Translations under genes and position numbers: made by a program
The notes under the pieces: model-generated
Seen by the model: only the letters and a program-made list of their open reading frames with translations
What the model was told of the DNA's origin: nothing
The model's database searches: none
Part shown: positions 48,067 to 58,865 of the stretch, in pieces
Layout of the letters: every line of letters begins with the position of its first letter
Numbering within the stretch: position 1 is the first letter of the stretch
Assembly (NCBI GenBank): GCA_038373885.1
Contig: JAWZYV010012236.1
Location: forward strand, 124,001-188,000
Origin: Cheiracanthium punctorium
Taxonomy: Eukaryota > Arthropoda > Arachnida > Araneae > Cheiracanthiidae
Direction of reading: 5' to 3'
Length of the DNA stretch: 64,000 nucleotides

Positions 48067-48976
48067 ATATTTCAAATATTCATTTATTCTTTACCAGAGC
48101 ATAGAAAATAGTATTTATAAAGTTTTATAAAACTTTAGAACAGAAAAACAAATTACAGATTTACCCTCTTGTCAGTTGAAAGGGTGGGTATAAAAGAAAC
48201 ATTTTTTAAATTACATATCAATGAAAATATGATAATACAAATTTTTCAACATACTTAAGAAGATATTATGTCGGATGTATTATGCCATCGTTTATATTAT
48301 CATTTAAAAACACACAATGAAATATTGAGTATTTACTTTAGTTTCTTTTCCTGGTGTGCTTTCTGAAGTTTTCTGGAAATATCTGTTCATCTATGGCTTT
48401 TTCCGATTCCTGTAGATTTGAGTCTTCATTGTTAGCAGGCAAACTATGTATAATTTTTGGAATTTTATTAAAAATTTCTCCTACTCAACGGGCACTTTCT
48501 TGAGGCCATAATCTCTATTCGAACCCACCAACTGGATAGAACAGCACACTGTCTGGACCTTTGGAATGGTGGGGAAAGGGCCAGCTTGTGCCCCTCCTTG
48601 AAATTTTATCCTTAGTAGAAAGTAATATTTTTGTATACACCATAGTTTAAAAATACCACAGGTGGCCATGAAAGCTGATAACACTTGGGGATACTTACTT
48701 CACTGGGTACAACGGTAACGAGCTGAGGTTATAGGGTGAGAGAAATTTTTAGTATCCCGGGAGTAGGATATTTCCCTGATGTATATTTTTCTGGTGTGTA
48801 GGCGTGTCGAAAGTCACCTCGGGTTTCGGGTTAGTGATTAAAGGCACTTTTTAACCTTTTTATTGACTTGTTTTTTCCTTCGTTCTCAATGTGAAAGGAT
48901 CTAGAAAACGTTTATCAGAAACATTAGACAAATATAACACAACAAGGATTCTGAGACGATCCATTTTTACAAATTG

Positions 48977-49021
<45 letters not shown>

Positions 49022-49098
49022 TATGTAACAACTGAAAAAATTTCGGGGGGGGGCACGGGCCCGGTGGGCCCCCCCCTGGCTACGCCAGTGATCAAGAA

Positions 49099-49422
49099 GA
49101 TGCTGAAGAATTCTTAAGTTTCATTTTAAATGGTATGCATGAAGAAATGGTGAAACTAATAAGGAATTATCGGAAGAAAAATAATATAAGTGTCAACCCC
49201 GACACTAAAGAAGATGGTGATGCATCTGAAGGAGAAGATGAATGGCAAGTTATTGGCTCAAAACATAAAGGAATGGCTACTAGGAAAGTTGCTGAATGTA
49301 AAACTCCCATTTCTGATTTGTTTGGTGGACAGATAAAGTCATTTCTGACTACCAGTGGAAACAAAACTTCAGCTTCAATTCAGCCTTTTTTCACTCTTCA
49401 TTTAGCTATTCAGTCTGAAAAG
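49099..49422 (+). pseudogene. USP10: USP10-like deubiquitinase, 3' part after the hAT insertion
   Basis: Resumes at the base where 41124 stops: DAEEFLSFILNGMHEEM, then an acidic stretch ending in EDEWQVIGSKHKG, TPISDLFGGQIKS, and LQPFFTL-type sequence (IQPFFTLHLAIQSEK). This follows USP10 order up to about a third of the catalytic domain from its end. Homology stops at 49422, where an unrelated repeat begins, so the His/Asp catalytic box is absent. The 108 codons are uninterrupted, giving 460 open codons across the split. Confidence 0.85.
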
Positions 49423-49660
49423 GCTTTGCGACTTGGATACATACATTTTTCTATATTTTGTGACAATTCTTCCTGAACATTATAATAATCCGAAAATAGA
49501 ATCATAAAACTCGCAGTAGTAAAGGAATTAGTTTAATTTAACTTTAAATTATTCGTTAAACAGGCAATATTATTTAAAAAATATTATTCTAAAAATTAGA
49601 GTAAGAGTCTAATCACAAGTGAAACTACGTATCGTGAGTAAATTACAATCTGTCTTGAAG
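49423..49660 (+). repeat. Indel-rich copy of an internal segment of the 50196-51812 element
   Basis: From CTTTGCGACTTGGATACATA onward it follows 50579-50850 throughout but with many 1-2-base losses. It ends the USP10 homology and lies before the RNase H fragment. Confidence 0.6.
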
Positions 49661-49704
49661 CATAGGTGTGACATGGAAAGATACTATTGCATTTTCAGTA
49701 AAAT

Positions 49705-49890
49705 CTAAGCACGAGTCAAATAAAGTGGCCGACCATTGAAAGAGAACCCTTTTGTGTACTGGAAGCATTAAAGAAATTTGACACCTGGATATTTGGATCT
49801 GAAATTCAAATAGTTTCAGACCATAATCCTCTGACGTATTTAACGAGAAGTGCGCCCCATGGTGCTAAGCTATCTCGGTGGGCTTTAGCG
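49705..49890 (+). pseudogene. Gypsy RNase H fragment
   Basis: 62 open codons: LSTSQIKWPTIERE, VLEALKKFDTWIFGSE, VSDHNPLTYL, SAPHGAKLSRWALA. These are the successive conserved blocks of Gypsy RNase H, with the SDHNPL aspartate. RT upstream and integrase downstream are missing. Same strand as gag-pro-USP10 and probably the same element. Confidence 0.8.
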
Positions 49891-50195
49891 GGGCCGTCGT
49901 TATTAGCAACCGGGCCTGATTGTTCGTTGCCACCGGAAGAAATGAGTGAAACATTGAGGCCTAATATTTACATTTGAGCTGTTCGATTGTATGCGATTTG
50001 GAATTATAAACGTTAATTTATTTTATAATTAAAAAACAATTTTGTTATAGTTTTGTCATAGTGATTTAATGACAAGGTGATTTAGATGTAGGTAATGATT
50101 TTTTGAAGATTGGGGCTTTTTTTATGGAAAAAGATCAACAAATAATTCGAACTTTCAGTTCTGAATGTAAAGGTAAGTGTACACTTGTATAACTT
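49891..50195. other. No recognisable content
   Basis: AT-rich sequence after the RNase H fragment. No 3' LTR matching 38440-38716 was found. Confidence 0.35.
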
Positions 50196-51812
50196 CCCTA
50201 ATAGCACAGATGGTCACAAAAGAGTCGCTGTGACGTCACAGAGGGTCACAATTGTCACAGGACTGTCACATACTACTCACATTGTGACTTGTGAGTGATG
50301 TGACTCTACTGTGTGGTCACTGTGAAGTTTATTTGTGACCAGTCACCAGGTGACGTCGCCGTGAAGTCACCATGTGACTAGCATGTGATCGATCGCTAAG
50401 TGACTCCACTGTGAAGTCACCACGTGACTAGTATGTGATCGGTTGCTCAGTAACTCCACTGTGAAGTCACCATGAGACTAGTATGTGATTGGTCGCTCAG
50501 TGACTCCACTGTGAAGTCACTGTGTGACTATTTTGCGACTACTGATTTTTTTGGACTTCAAAATGACGTCACACTGGCCGCTTTTGCGACTTTGGATACA
50601 TACTCATTTTTTTCTAATATTTTGTGACAATTTCTTTCCTGAAACATTTAATAAATAAATCCGAAAATAGTAATTCAATAAAACCTCGCAGTTATGTAGT
50701 AATGGAATTTAGTTTAATTTATTAACTTTTAAATTATTTCGTTTAAACAAGGCAATATTATTTATAAAAAAATATTATTCTTAAAAATATTAGAGTTAAG
50801 AGTTCTAATCACAAGTGAAAACTAAGTATCTGTGAGTAAAATTAACAATTTCTTTCATATCCCCATGGCATATATGTTTCGATAGCGTATGTAAGGTTTA
50901 AATTTCGGATGGGGGGAGGGACTATCCGGTATCTTCAACCTTATTGTTACTAGAGTAAATACAAATGTCTCAAAATTGCTGTTTTTTAATAATTGCTTTA
51001 AGTTTTCAGATCCCCTCCCCCTTTAAATACGTCTCTGGTATGTTTGAAAGTTCCACTACGAAAAATTTGAGATAAAACTATGGGTCTAAGTCAAAAATAC
51101 TTTATTTATTTTATCTAATGCATGTTTTTCCAATTAATTTTATTTATTTTTATATGAAATCCCTTTTAGGCAAAATATAGCAAAAATATAAATCTTATCC
51201 CTCATACCTTAATATATATCAAACCTCACATGTCGCACATTACAAATTTATTTCATAACCGAATAAAAAATTTCAATAAATCATTAGTTTTTTCGGATGA
51301 ATACCTAAATAAAACAGCACATTATCTCCTGAAAATAATGATATTTTTTATATTATTTAAAAATAAATACATATATTTATATATAAAACTTATTTATAAA
51401 ATACTCACAGAAAAATTTTAAATTTCCAAAAGAAGCCGTCAGAACTAGCTTTTGCAGCCGTCAGTTTACTTTTAAAGGTTCCCGAGCACGGTAATCACAG
51501 CGTTGCGGTAAGATGCTGGGCTAATAACCAGTAGATCCCTGGTTCGATTCTGGACCTCAACTTCTTCTTGCCTGAGAGTTTGGTGCTGCCATCTGGTGTA
51601 TATTTTCGGTAACTCTTTTTCCCCGAATTTTTTCGCTGTCGCAAACTGTCTCATTGTGACTTCTCTGAACGGTCACAATGCGACTACACAGCGAGAGGAC
51701 ATAGGGACTCTGGCGTGACTTTGCTGCGGAGTCGCGGCGACTGTTTGTAACTCTATTGTGACAGAATTATGTGGTCGCATTTCAGTCACAGGGGACTGTT
51801 GTGCTATTAGGG
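50196..51812. mobile_element. GTGACT-rich TIR element
   Basis: Ends CCCTAATAGCACA and its exact complement. GTCACA/TGTGAC words cover both subterminal regions, with ~55-bp tandem units at about 50330-50530 (CACTGTGAAGTCACCATGTG...). A tRNA-like SINE is inserted near the right end. Superfamily not identified; no transposase. Confidence 0.65.
51480..51655 (+). mobile_element. tRNA-Ile-like SINE
   Basis: GCTGGGCTAATAACCAG resembles the anticodon arm of tRNA-Ile (loop CTAATAA, anticodon AAT), and GGTTCGATTCTGG (51541-51553) is a pol III B box. A non-tRNA tail follows. Nested in the GTGACT-rich element. A true tRNA is unlikely because the acceptor stem does not pair. Confidence 0.5.
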
Positions 51813-52487
51813 TTATTTAGACATTCTACAAATTTATAGGATACTAGCGGCTACCCGCGACTTCGTCCGCGTTGGCTTTAGAATTAGGTCCTGAGAGAAA
51901 CGAAGCATGTGTGAATAACAAATATGTTTGCGACTAAAGAAACTGCATTTAAATATTATTTGCTTTTTACTTATTTTAAATGAAGTATAATGCATGGTAG
52001 TATACTTCATTTAAAATAACAGAGTATGTAAAATTACTAAATTTAGATTTTTTTCAGGCATTTGGCGAATAGAGACAGTTACGACAGTATTTGCGAACTG
52101 TTTTGAGTGTTCTTGTAAAAGAAATATTTATGTTATATGCATGAATTTTAGCCTATGTTAATTAGGAATAGTGCAGCTTTCTATTAGCGAAAAACTTTTA
52201 GAATCGGTTCTATAGTTACAGAGATACCCATAGAGCGTAATGTATTAGAATTATTTTGAGTGTTCCTGTAAAGGAACTATTTGCGCTACATGCATTAATT
52301 TTAGCCTATAATACTCAAGAATAGTGTAGCTTGTGAAAAAAGTGATTTGTTTAAAAGTGAAAAAAGTTTTGGAATCGGTTCAGTACTTACAGAGATACAC
52401 ATAGAGCATAATGTAATTCTTATGAGTATCCCTGTTAAAGAACTATTTGTGATATATGCATAAAAGGTAGCCTATAACACTCAGGGT

Positions 52488-52690
52488 CCTCCCAGTGTCT
52501 AAGAGGGTCTGCTCCCAAACCTGGAAGGCGGGAGGTGCCAGATTCAAACACCGGTCGCGCCTGTCGACCTAGCCGCTCGCAGTTTTCTGTGTTTTTTTCA
52601 AAAACCTCGCGAAAATACGGGCTAGGATCCCTTAGGAAATTCCACACAGAAGAATTCGCCATATACCCCTAGGACCCTATAGGCCTAGGA
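52488..52690 (+). mobile_element. SINE-like insertion interrupting the tandem units
   Basis: GTGTCTAAGAGGGTCTGCTC then AGATTCAAACACCGG look like pol III A- and B-box parts; the 3' part (CGCGAAAATACGGGCTAGGA, TCCCTTAGG) recurs at about 57795-57890. The host tandem unit is split by it. Confidence 0.45.
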
Positions 52691-53740
52691 CTTTCAATCA
52701 GGGAAGAAAGTTTTAAAATCGGTTTAGTTGTTACAAAGTTTCCATAGAGCGCAATGCATTAGCATTATTTTGAGTGTCTTTGTAAAAGAATTATTTATGC
52801 TATATGCTTGAAAGGTTGCCTGTATGTTAATCCAGGGCATAAGCTATCTTCATTACAAATTTTTCCAACCATTTTTGTGTGATTAAGTCAAAAACATCCA
52901 AACACATAAACGTACACATTTATATTATTTGTAGGATTTGGAAATTTACGAACTTTAAGAAACACATCTGGACTTATCTTGGTACTTACCTATCATCCCG
53001 GCGGTCATACCCGCCAAACTGTTTTTTCGTCAAATGAGTTGCCAAACTGTTGCCAATCGTATTCAAAACCATTAATAATTTCATGTGCCCGGCATTTATC
53101 TCGGCAAAAAATCGCTCGTCTTGGCGGACCGCCGGGATAATACGTAAGCACATTTTTCTTTATTTATGCTTTTTAATTTGGCGTAAAATCAACATAATTT
53201 CCATACTTATTTATGTTTTTCAAATGCATGTGATTTTGCAAATAGAATTTCTGCTTTATTTCAAAAGCATAAATCATTTTGTGCCGGCGATAAAACGGTT
53301 TTTAATTAATAGTTAGAAAAGTACTTAAATTTTAAAATTCTGAGCCTCAGGTACACTTTACCGAAGTCATGGATTGCTCAAATTGGCATGCTCAAATTTT
53401 CAAAGCTCTGCTTTCTGTAGATTTGTCAGGAGAACATTCATTTTTATTATTAGAGATAGATATATTTGGCATAAAACTGGGATAATTTCCGTATTATTTA
53501 ATGTTTTTCAGATGCACGTGCTTCTTTATTGAAGTGATAGCATTCTTGTTAGCTCAAAACATGAATCATATGATACGGGCGAAACTCGCCAAGCATGGCA
53601 ACGTAAAAACGGTTTTTAATTAATAATTAAAAAAGTAATTAAAAATCTAAAATTCTAAGTAGCCTATAACCAACTCCCATAAGCGTAAAGTTTTCAAAAT
53701 TATTGGGGGGGCCGGGCCCCACAACCACATATATTCACGT

Positions 53741-53824
53741 CAGTGGCGTATATACATATATGCGAGTTGCAAAAGTCGTAACACCCCCCCCCTCCCCCAT
53801 GAAAAATATCTGGCTAGGCCACTG
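53741..53824. mobile_element. 84-bp hAT MITE with perfect 8-bp duplication
   Basis: CAGTGGCGTATA...GGCTAGGCCACTG, flanked by ATTCACGT at 53733-53740 and 53825-53832. Its ends are related to those of the 8-kb insertion (CACTGGCGTAGCCA). Confidence 0.75.
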
Positions 53825-54663
53825 ATTCACGTACATATAACTTAGTTGCCAGCTACTACGGAATATAATCAATCACTTTTTCTACATGATTTTTTGGCTT
53901 AAAATATAGCAAAATTTTTGTGCTGCGCCCCCGAGGTGGTTGCTATTTTGAAAAAAGTAATTAAAAATATACTGTTTACAAAAAGTGGTTAGTTATATTC
54001 CGTAATAGTTGGCAGCTATCACTTACTATATATTAGTGTAAATTATTAGAGGGACTCGAACTCTATGGGTCCATTGAATTCTACACCAATGTAAGGTAAG
54101 CATCCATGTTAGTATCTTCCTACCATGTTATAAGTTAAAAATGGAAGCAAAGTAAAAAATCCAAAGGAGGAAAAAAAAAAAAAACATTTTTGATGAGATA
54201 GTGCATTTTAGACACATCTGAACTTTTCTTCATTTCATACTTTACATTGCATAATCTGATTTTAATTAACCAGAGTCTGGCGAGGGCAGCTTATGGTAAC
54301 ATTGTGTGTTACGTGGCGTCACAATGAATACTAAATCATGATTGAAATCAAAAGAAGAAAATTTTTAAAAGTGCAAGTAAAGGTTTTTTATAAACGTTTG
54401 TAAATAGCGTGAAATACTTTTTTTTGTGTTAGTATAAATTAGTTTTCTGTATTGAGTGATAAATTATTGGGTGGGCTCAGCCCCTATTCACAATTTATTG
54501 GGGTGGCTCGAGCCCCACGGGCCCATATAACTCTACGCCTATGCCAACTCCAGGGTCCCATCTATATCTAAACCGAAATGCATCCTAATCGATTCAGCGG
54601 TTTAGGCGTGAAAGCGTCATAAACAAATAAACTCACTTTCGCATTTATAATATTAGTTAGGAT

Positions 54664-55148
54664 AAAGCATGTTTTGTGAATTAATATTCATGTGTTATTT
54701 ATAAATTATTTTAATCTGAAATCGTTTAACTTGGGTAGTTTATTATTCTAGTAAATAAGCGTGCGTTGTAATACTAGTTAGGAATTCTTATCTGTTTAAT
54801 TCGTTCAGTTGAAAATGTCATTTATCATTTATTATAAATGCACTAAATGTGTGATATTGGTTTCAGTGCAGAAGTACTGTAAAATATGTTATTAATTTTT
54901 GCACGTGTTTAGAAACTTTAATTGAAGTTAATATTTTGTATAAGCGTTCATTATGCTCAAACTCAAAGTTCCATTTAGATAATGGCTATAATAAAAAGTA
55001 ATTAATTCAGGGATCGTTTGTTTTTAGTTTACTACAGTGTTTAGCCAACTTGTGAAAAGGGATCTTGAAATTTTTCGAGTCCTAGAGCTGTTAGTTTATC
55101 TTAATTTGTATTCAAAGGCCGTGGAGCAGGTTTTTTTTTTAAGCTATA
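54664..55148. other. No recognisable content
   Basis: AT-rich sequence between two transposon remnants. Confidence 0.35.
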
Positions 55149-56100
55149 CAGAGGCGGATCAAGGCTATTGGGGGCCCCTGGCGGTAAAATTTTCGAGGCC
55201 CCCTAAGCCGAAGTTCCTTTCATAATTACAGCACAGTGTACTAAGGGCATTATTACTTCTTTTCGTGAGTGGGAGCACTGAACGATTTCACTCAATTGCT
55301 TTAACAATAAAATCAAACTCAACGAAAATTTGATAAAGAATTTATAAAACATAATGAAAAAATAATCTTTACACTACTGCTTAAGAAAGTATTTTATTTG
55401 AACTGGCATCTTGAATTATCTTTTGCAAATTCATCAATAATTTCTGTGATAAAATCAATAATTTTTGTGTCTGCCAAACTTTTCTATTCTATGCATAATA
55501 AAGCCAAATTATTTAATTGTTCTTCCCTAATGTAGTTCTTAAATAATTCTCCACACGTTTTAAAACCGAAAAAGACCTTTCACCTGAAGCATTTGATATG
55601 GGTAGTTAAAAATATTTTTGAAGTTATTTCTACATTAGGAAAATTTTATGACATTTGTTGTGCAGCCATGTAAATTACATATGAATTACTGTCAAGTTCA
55701 TTGTTTTCTTCCAAACGTAGCAAAAAAGTGATTCAGTTCATTGAAAAAATTTTAAATGTCTCTCACTTTTGTAAATATTTTTGAAGTTTTTATCGATTTT
55801 TTCTTTTCCTCTTTTGATAATTTATCCCCAAAAAAGTACATTAAAATGCTCTAAACTATTTTTACGTGTTTCCATTCTTCTGAATTATTCGGATTTGGTA
55901 TACTATCAACGAATTTACTAAAAAAATTTCTTTTTCCAAATTCATTACCAGCGTCCTTGTTTTCATTGAAAAACACATTCCTTTTCTTGGAATCTGGAAT
56001 TCTTCTCACTATCGTTATCAAATGATAACCCTGACAGCTCAGATGCTTCTTCTTCGACTTTCTCGAATTCACCACTTCATTTTTAAATAAAATTTGCAAG
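55149..56100 (-). mobile_element. hAT transposon remnant
   Basis: A CAGAGGCGGATCAAGGC terminus at 55149 has transposase debris beyond it, read on the minus strand. The opposite end was not found; a SINE follows at 56240. Confidence 0.5.
55405..55600 (-). pseudogene. hAT transposase C-terminal dimerisation region
   Basis: SNASGERSFSVLKRVENYLR then TTLG, a 1-base frame change, EEQLNNLALLCIE, a stop, and IIDEFAKDN. This is the highly conserved hAT C-terminal block. Minus-strand sequence at 55851-56099 (SKKRNVFFNENKDAGNEF...) fits the region just upstream in such transposases. Confidence 0.8.
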
Positions 56101-56244
56101 TGACCTTATAGTCAGAGCCTTTCAATAATTTGCTTTCCACCGACTGAAATGTACTGGTCGAATTCATTCTTTCCTCTGTTCCAAGTAACTATTACTGCTG
56201 CTACTATAACTACTACGTCTTCTACTAACAACAATAATAATAAT

Positions 56245-56640
56245 TTATGCCCCGTGGTGGCCTAGTCATTAAACTCCGTTCCCTTAAGAATACGGAAAAT
56301 AAAGCAGTATCCGGCTTGGCTAATGCTTGGGAGGGTAAACTCCTTTCGCGGCTGGGCTGCTCTGAGACCGTGTACGCTAATGGGAGTTGGTGCACGTAAA
56401 ATCCGTCGTGATTCCAGTGTCCTCCGTGTCCATGTTTAACGCTACCTCTGGGGGTACTGCTTTCAGACGGCTGGTCCCTCCTGTAGAATTGGTTCAAAAT
56501 TAGGGGACCCTGAGCTAAGTCGGACTTCCTCTCACTAGCGCTCATTAATATGGAAGCCGTCCCTTCCGCCCATCGCCTTCTCATACGGGGGATCAGGCAC
56601 CGCTCAGCGGTTGCCAGAGGGCATTTGCAGCAACAACATC
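56245..56640 (+). mobile_element. GC-richer SINE-like repeat
   Basis: Starts GCCCCGTGGTGGCCTAGTCA, an A-box-like tRNA-derived start seen in arthropod SINEs, runs through ~390 bases of GC-richer sequence and ends in AAC/ATAAT repeats. The antisense open frame in it is not a gene. Confidence 0.5.
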
Positions 56641-56667
56641 ATAATAAAATAATAATTTATAAAACTT

Positions 56668-57147
56668 AAAAAAAAAACTCGGCTGTTTGAGCCTCGTCAT
56701 GGGGAGACCCCCCTGAACCCCCCCCCCAACTTTTTAGTTTCATTATTGCCACATTAAACCGATATTAATTGACTATGTCATTTTATCTCTCACCCCTTTT
56801 TCTTTTATTCTTCCTTTACATTCGACTGGAAGTAGGAGGGTTTCCTGATCTTTCCTTGCAATAGCAAACGTGGGTCAATGATTAATCTATTGTTACTATC
56901 TATAGCTTTAATCTATTGTTACAATATTTCGTAAGCTATAGAATATGCATCACATGTATTTTTCTATAAATAGGTTACAATCCTAAAAATTTCAACATAG
57001 AGTGACCAGGCGAAATACACGAAAGATGAGAGATAAAATGACGTAGTCAATTAATATTGTTTTAATATGGCAATAATGAAACCAAAAAATTAGGGAGGGG
57101 GGGTCTCCCCTGACAAGGCTCGAACAGCCGAGTTTTTTTTTTTTTTT
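56668..57147. mobile_element. Foldback element with ~140-bp arms
   Basis: Arms 56668-56808 and 57003-57147 are complementary: ACTCGGCTGTTTGAGCCTCG pairs with the end CGAACAGCCGAGT; C-runs, CATTATTGCCA and TTAATTGACTATGTCA also pair. The loop (CTATTGTTA, TAAATAGGTTACAATC) recurs in the element at 58866-60093. Confidence 0.75.
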
Positions 57148-57169
57148 TTTTTTACACGTTTGTAACTCT

Positions 57170-57214
57170 ACTAATGGTACTATTTTTGTTTTCTGACAAT
57201 GGTGGACACCCTGA
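57170..57214. mobile_element. Terminal fragment of the 914-2751 family
   Basis: ATGGTACTATTTTTG...CTGACAATGGTGGACACCCTG matches the right end at about 2708-2750. Confidence 0.55.
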
Positions 57215-57947
57215 GATAACGAGGTGTAGTAAAACGGGATCAGTTTGTAAGGGGAAAACCCATATGTTCCAGATATTCAAGGTTTTCGAGAGGTCGGGGT
57301 TTTACTGTAGTATAAAAGCTGTTCCCGTCCAATATACAAAATGATACTTAAATTCCCCGTTCCTCTTTTCCTAAAATTTATTAATAGAATGCTGTAATTC
57401 TAAAATGCTTTTATGGATTAAATTCATAAAATCATTTCTCGTCTTGTTGAATACTTAATTAATACATAAAAAATTACTGCTTACGAACGTTTTCAGAATT
57501 ATTGCTTAAGCCTAAAATGTTCACACTACACTTTGCATGTGTGAAATACACAAGGGACGCAGGGAGAAAAATTTTTCGAACAAAAATGTTTTATTTCTTG
57601 GCATCCCATTAACAAAAATCCAAAATTTCGGAGGGTGCCCAAGCCCGCTGGGCGGCCCCCCTGGCTATGTCCCTGAAAGACACAAAAGTGTGGTAGTGAC
57701 CACTTTAGCAAAGGTAATCCCTTTCTATACTGAACATTTTAATAAAATTTTACTGTACAACCGCTACACTTTTCCCTGTTGTAAAGTCCGAAACTTCGCG
57801 TGAATTCGGGTTAGGATCCCTTTGAAAGTCCCCGACGGAGTGCAATCCCTTCCCTTAGGTCTAGATCCCTTGCGCAGATAATTGGCCATAACATCAAATA
57901 TCCCAGTTGTAAGGTTTCTGTTATTCTTGAGGGTGGTTCCATTAGAC

Positions 57948-58113
57948 CAGTAGCGTAACCAGAATTTTATATCGGGTGGGGGGTGCGGGCTGGGTATCAA
58001 ATTGTAAGCTAAAGTTCGATTGCATGCTAAATAGCAAATTGTAAGCTAAGTGTCCCATTTTGGGGGGGGGGGGGTCTGCAGCCCCTTCAGACCCTTCCTT
58101 GGCTACGCCGCTG
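57948..58113. mobile_element. 166-bp hAT-like MITE
   Basis: CAGTAGCGTAACCAG and the complement of CAGCGGCGTAGCCAAGG. Flanks CATTAGAC and CATCAGAA agree at 6 of 8. G/C-runs inside, as in its relatives at 53741 and 41125. Confidence 0.55.
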
Positions 58114-58864
58114 CATCAGAATGGTTCCACTGTACGTATTGGAGAGACTCAAAATTTAAGTAGGGAAGTCTCAAGCCTATGTATGTAACTTTATTTCTAC
58201 GTTACTAAGATGGAGTCACCCTTTAAGCCAAAGAAGCCTCCAATCGGTTTCTTTAGATTTACAGCTTTTTAGGGGGGGAGGGGATATATATATTTAACCC
58301 TTACATAAGCGAGAGTAAGGCAGGGAAAAGTAAACAGAACCTCTTTTTCATCTGCGAATGGGTCAGAAGTTGAAAAGGAATTATGTAATTTTAACCTAAC
58401 AATTGGATTTTTTTCTTCTCTCATGACGTAACATATGATGTCATTTTTGACTTTAGAGAATGGTAGGTACCTGTTTTCAAATTTTCTTTCTCTCTAGGAG
58501 AAACCTTCGATTAGTGCGAGATAGAAAAATTAATATTATGTTGATTAAAAAATCTTACAATTATTTGTTCTTCGAGATAAACGTTTTAAACTAGTTTAGA
58601 TTTTTTATTTAAGGTTTTACTTGGCGTATGTTAATTTTAATGTATAAATACGATTTTATACGTTTCGAACAATCGATTAAAAAAATTCTCTTTGTTTGTT
58701 TTTACACTTTAGAGGGATGAGAATCTTCCACGGATTCGCGGAATTCTGCAATTTAATTACATTCCATTTTTTTAAACAACATTAAAAGTAAAACACTATG
58801 AATATTACTGCAAAAATGACGTGCCCCAAGTAGAAAATAAAGGAAAGAAACAGATATATATATA
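58114..58864. other. No recognisable content
   Basis: AT-rich with a G-run near 58272 and short TATA runs. No supported gene or repeat. Confidence 0.35.
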
Positions 58865-58865
58865 T

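Larger units (their letters stand above)
41125..49090. mobile_element. 7,966-bp hAT-type insertion splitting the USP10 sequence
   Basis: Ends CACTGGCGTAGCCA and its exact complement. Perfect 8-bp duplication ATCAAGAA at 41117-41124 and 49091-49098. Removing it rejoins the USP10 frame (HQE then DAEEF), so boundaries are certain to the base. The interior has AT tandem repeats, ~170-bp tandem units, TTGGCGA arrays and several MITEs, but no transposase that I recognise; it is a non-autonomous or composite element. Confidence 0.9.
51841..54663 (+). mobile_element. LINE-like dispersed element with internal tandem units
   Basis: Begins ATACTAGCGGCTACCCGCGA and ends GATTCAGCGGTTTAGGCGTG followed by an AAACAAATAAACTCAC tail and TTTATAATATTAG, the same architecture as 8729-10380. 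Units at about 52090-52790 repeat GAATCGGTT, TACAGAGATA, CATAGAGCGTAATG and TTTTGAGTGT. Others at 53150-53660 are related to 61283-61545. Coding parts are not recognisable. Confidence 0.45.

Noticed and set aside
29467..49025. (TA)n runs at 29467, 37401 and 48980 as functional sites
   Set aside because: Ordinary microsatellites in AT-rich DNA; nothing links them to a function.
38440..50195. A complete pair of LTRs around the Gypsy-USP10 locus
   Set aside because: Only a 5' LTR-like region could be argued; no matching sequence was found after the RNase H fragment.
51480..51560. Genuine tRNA-Ile gene
   Set aside because: Acceptor stem does not pair and a SINE-like tail follows; only the anticodon-arm and B-box parts look tRNA-like.
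56225..56584. 119-residue minus-strand open frame
   Set aside because: It lies antisense to a SINE-like repeat and resembles no protein.
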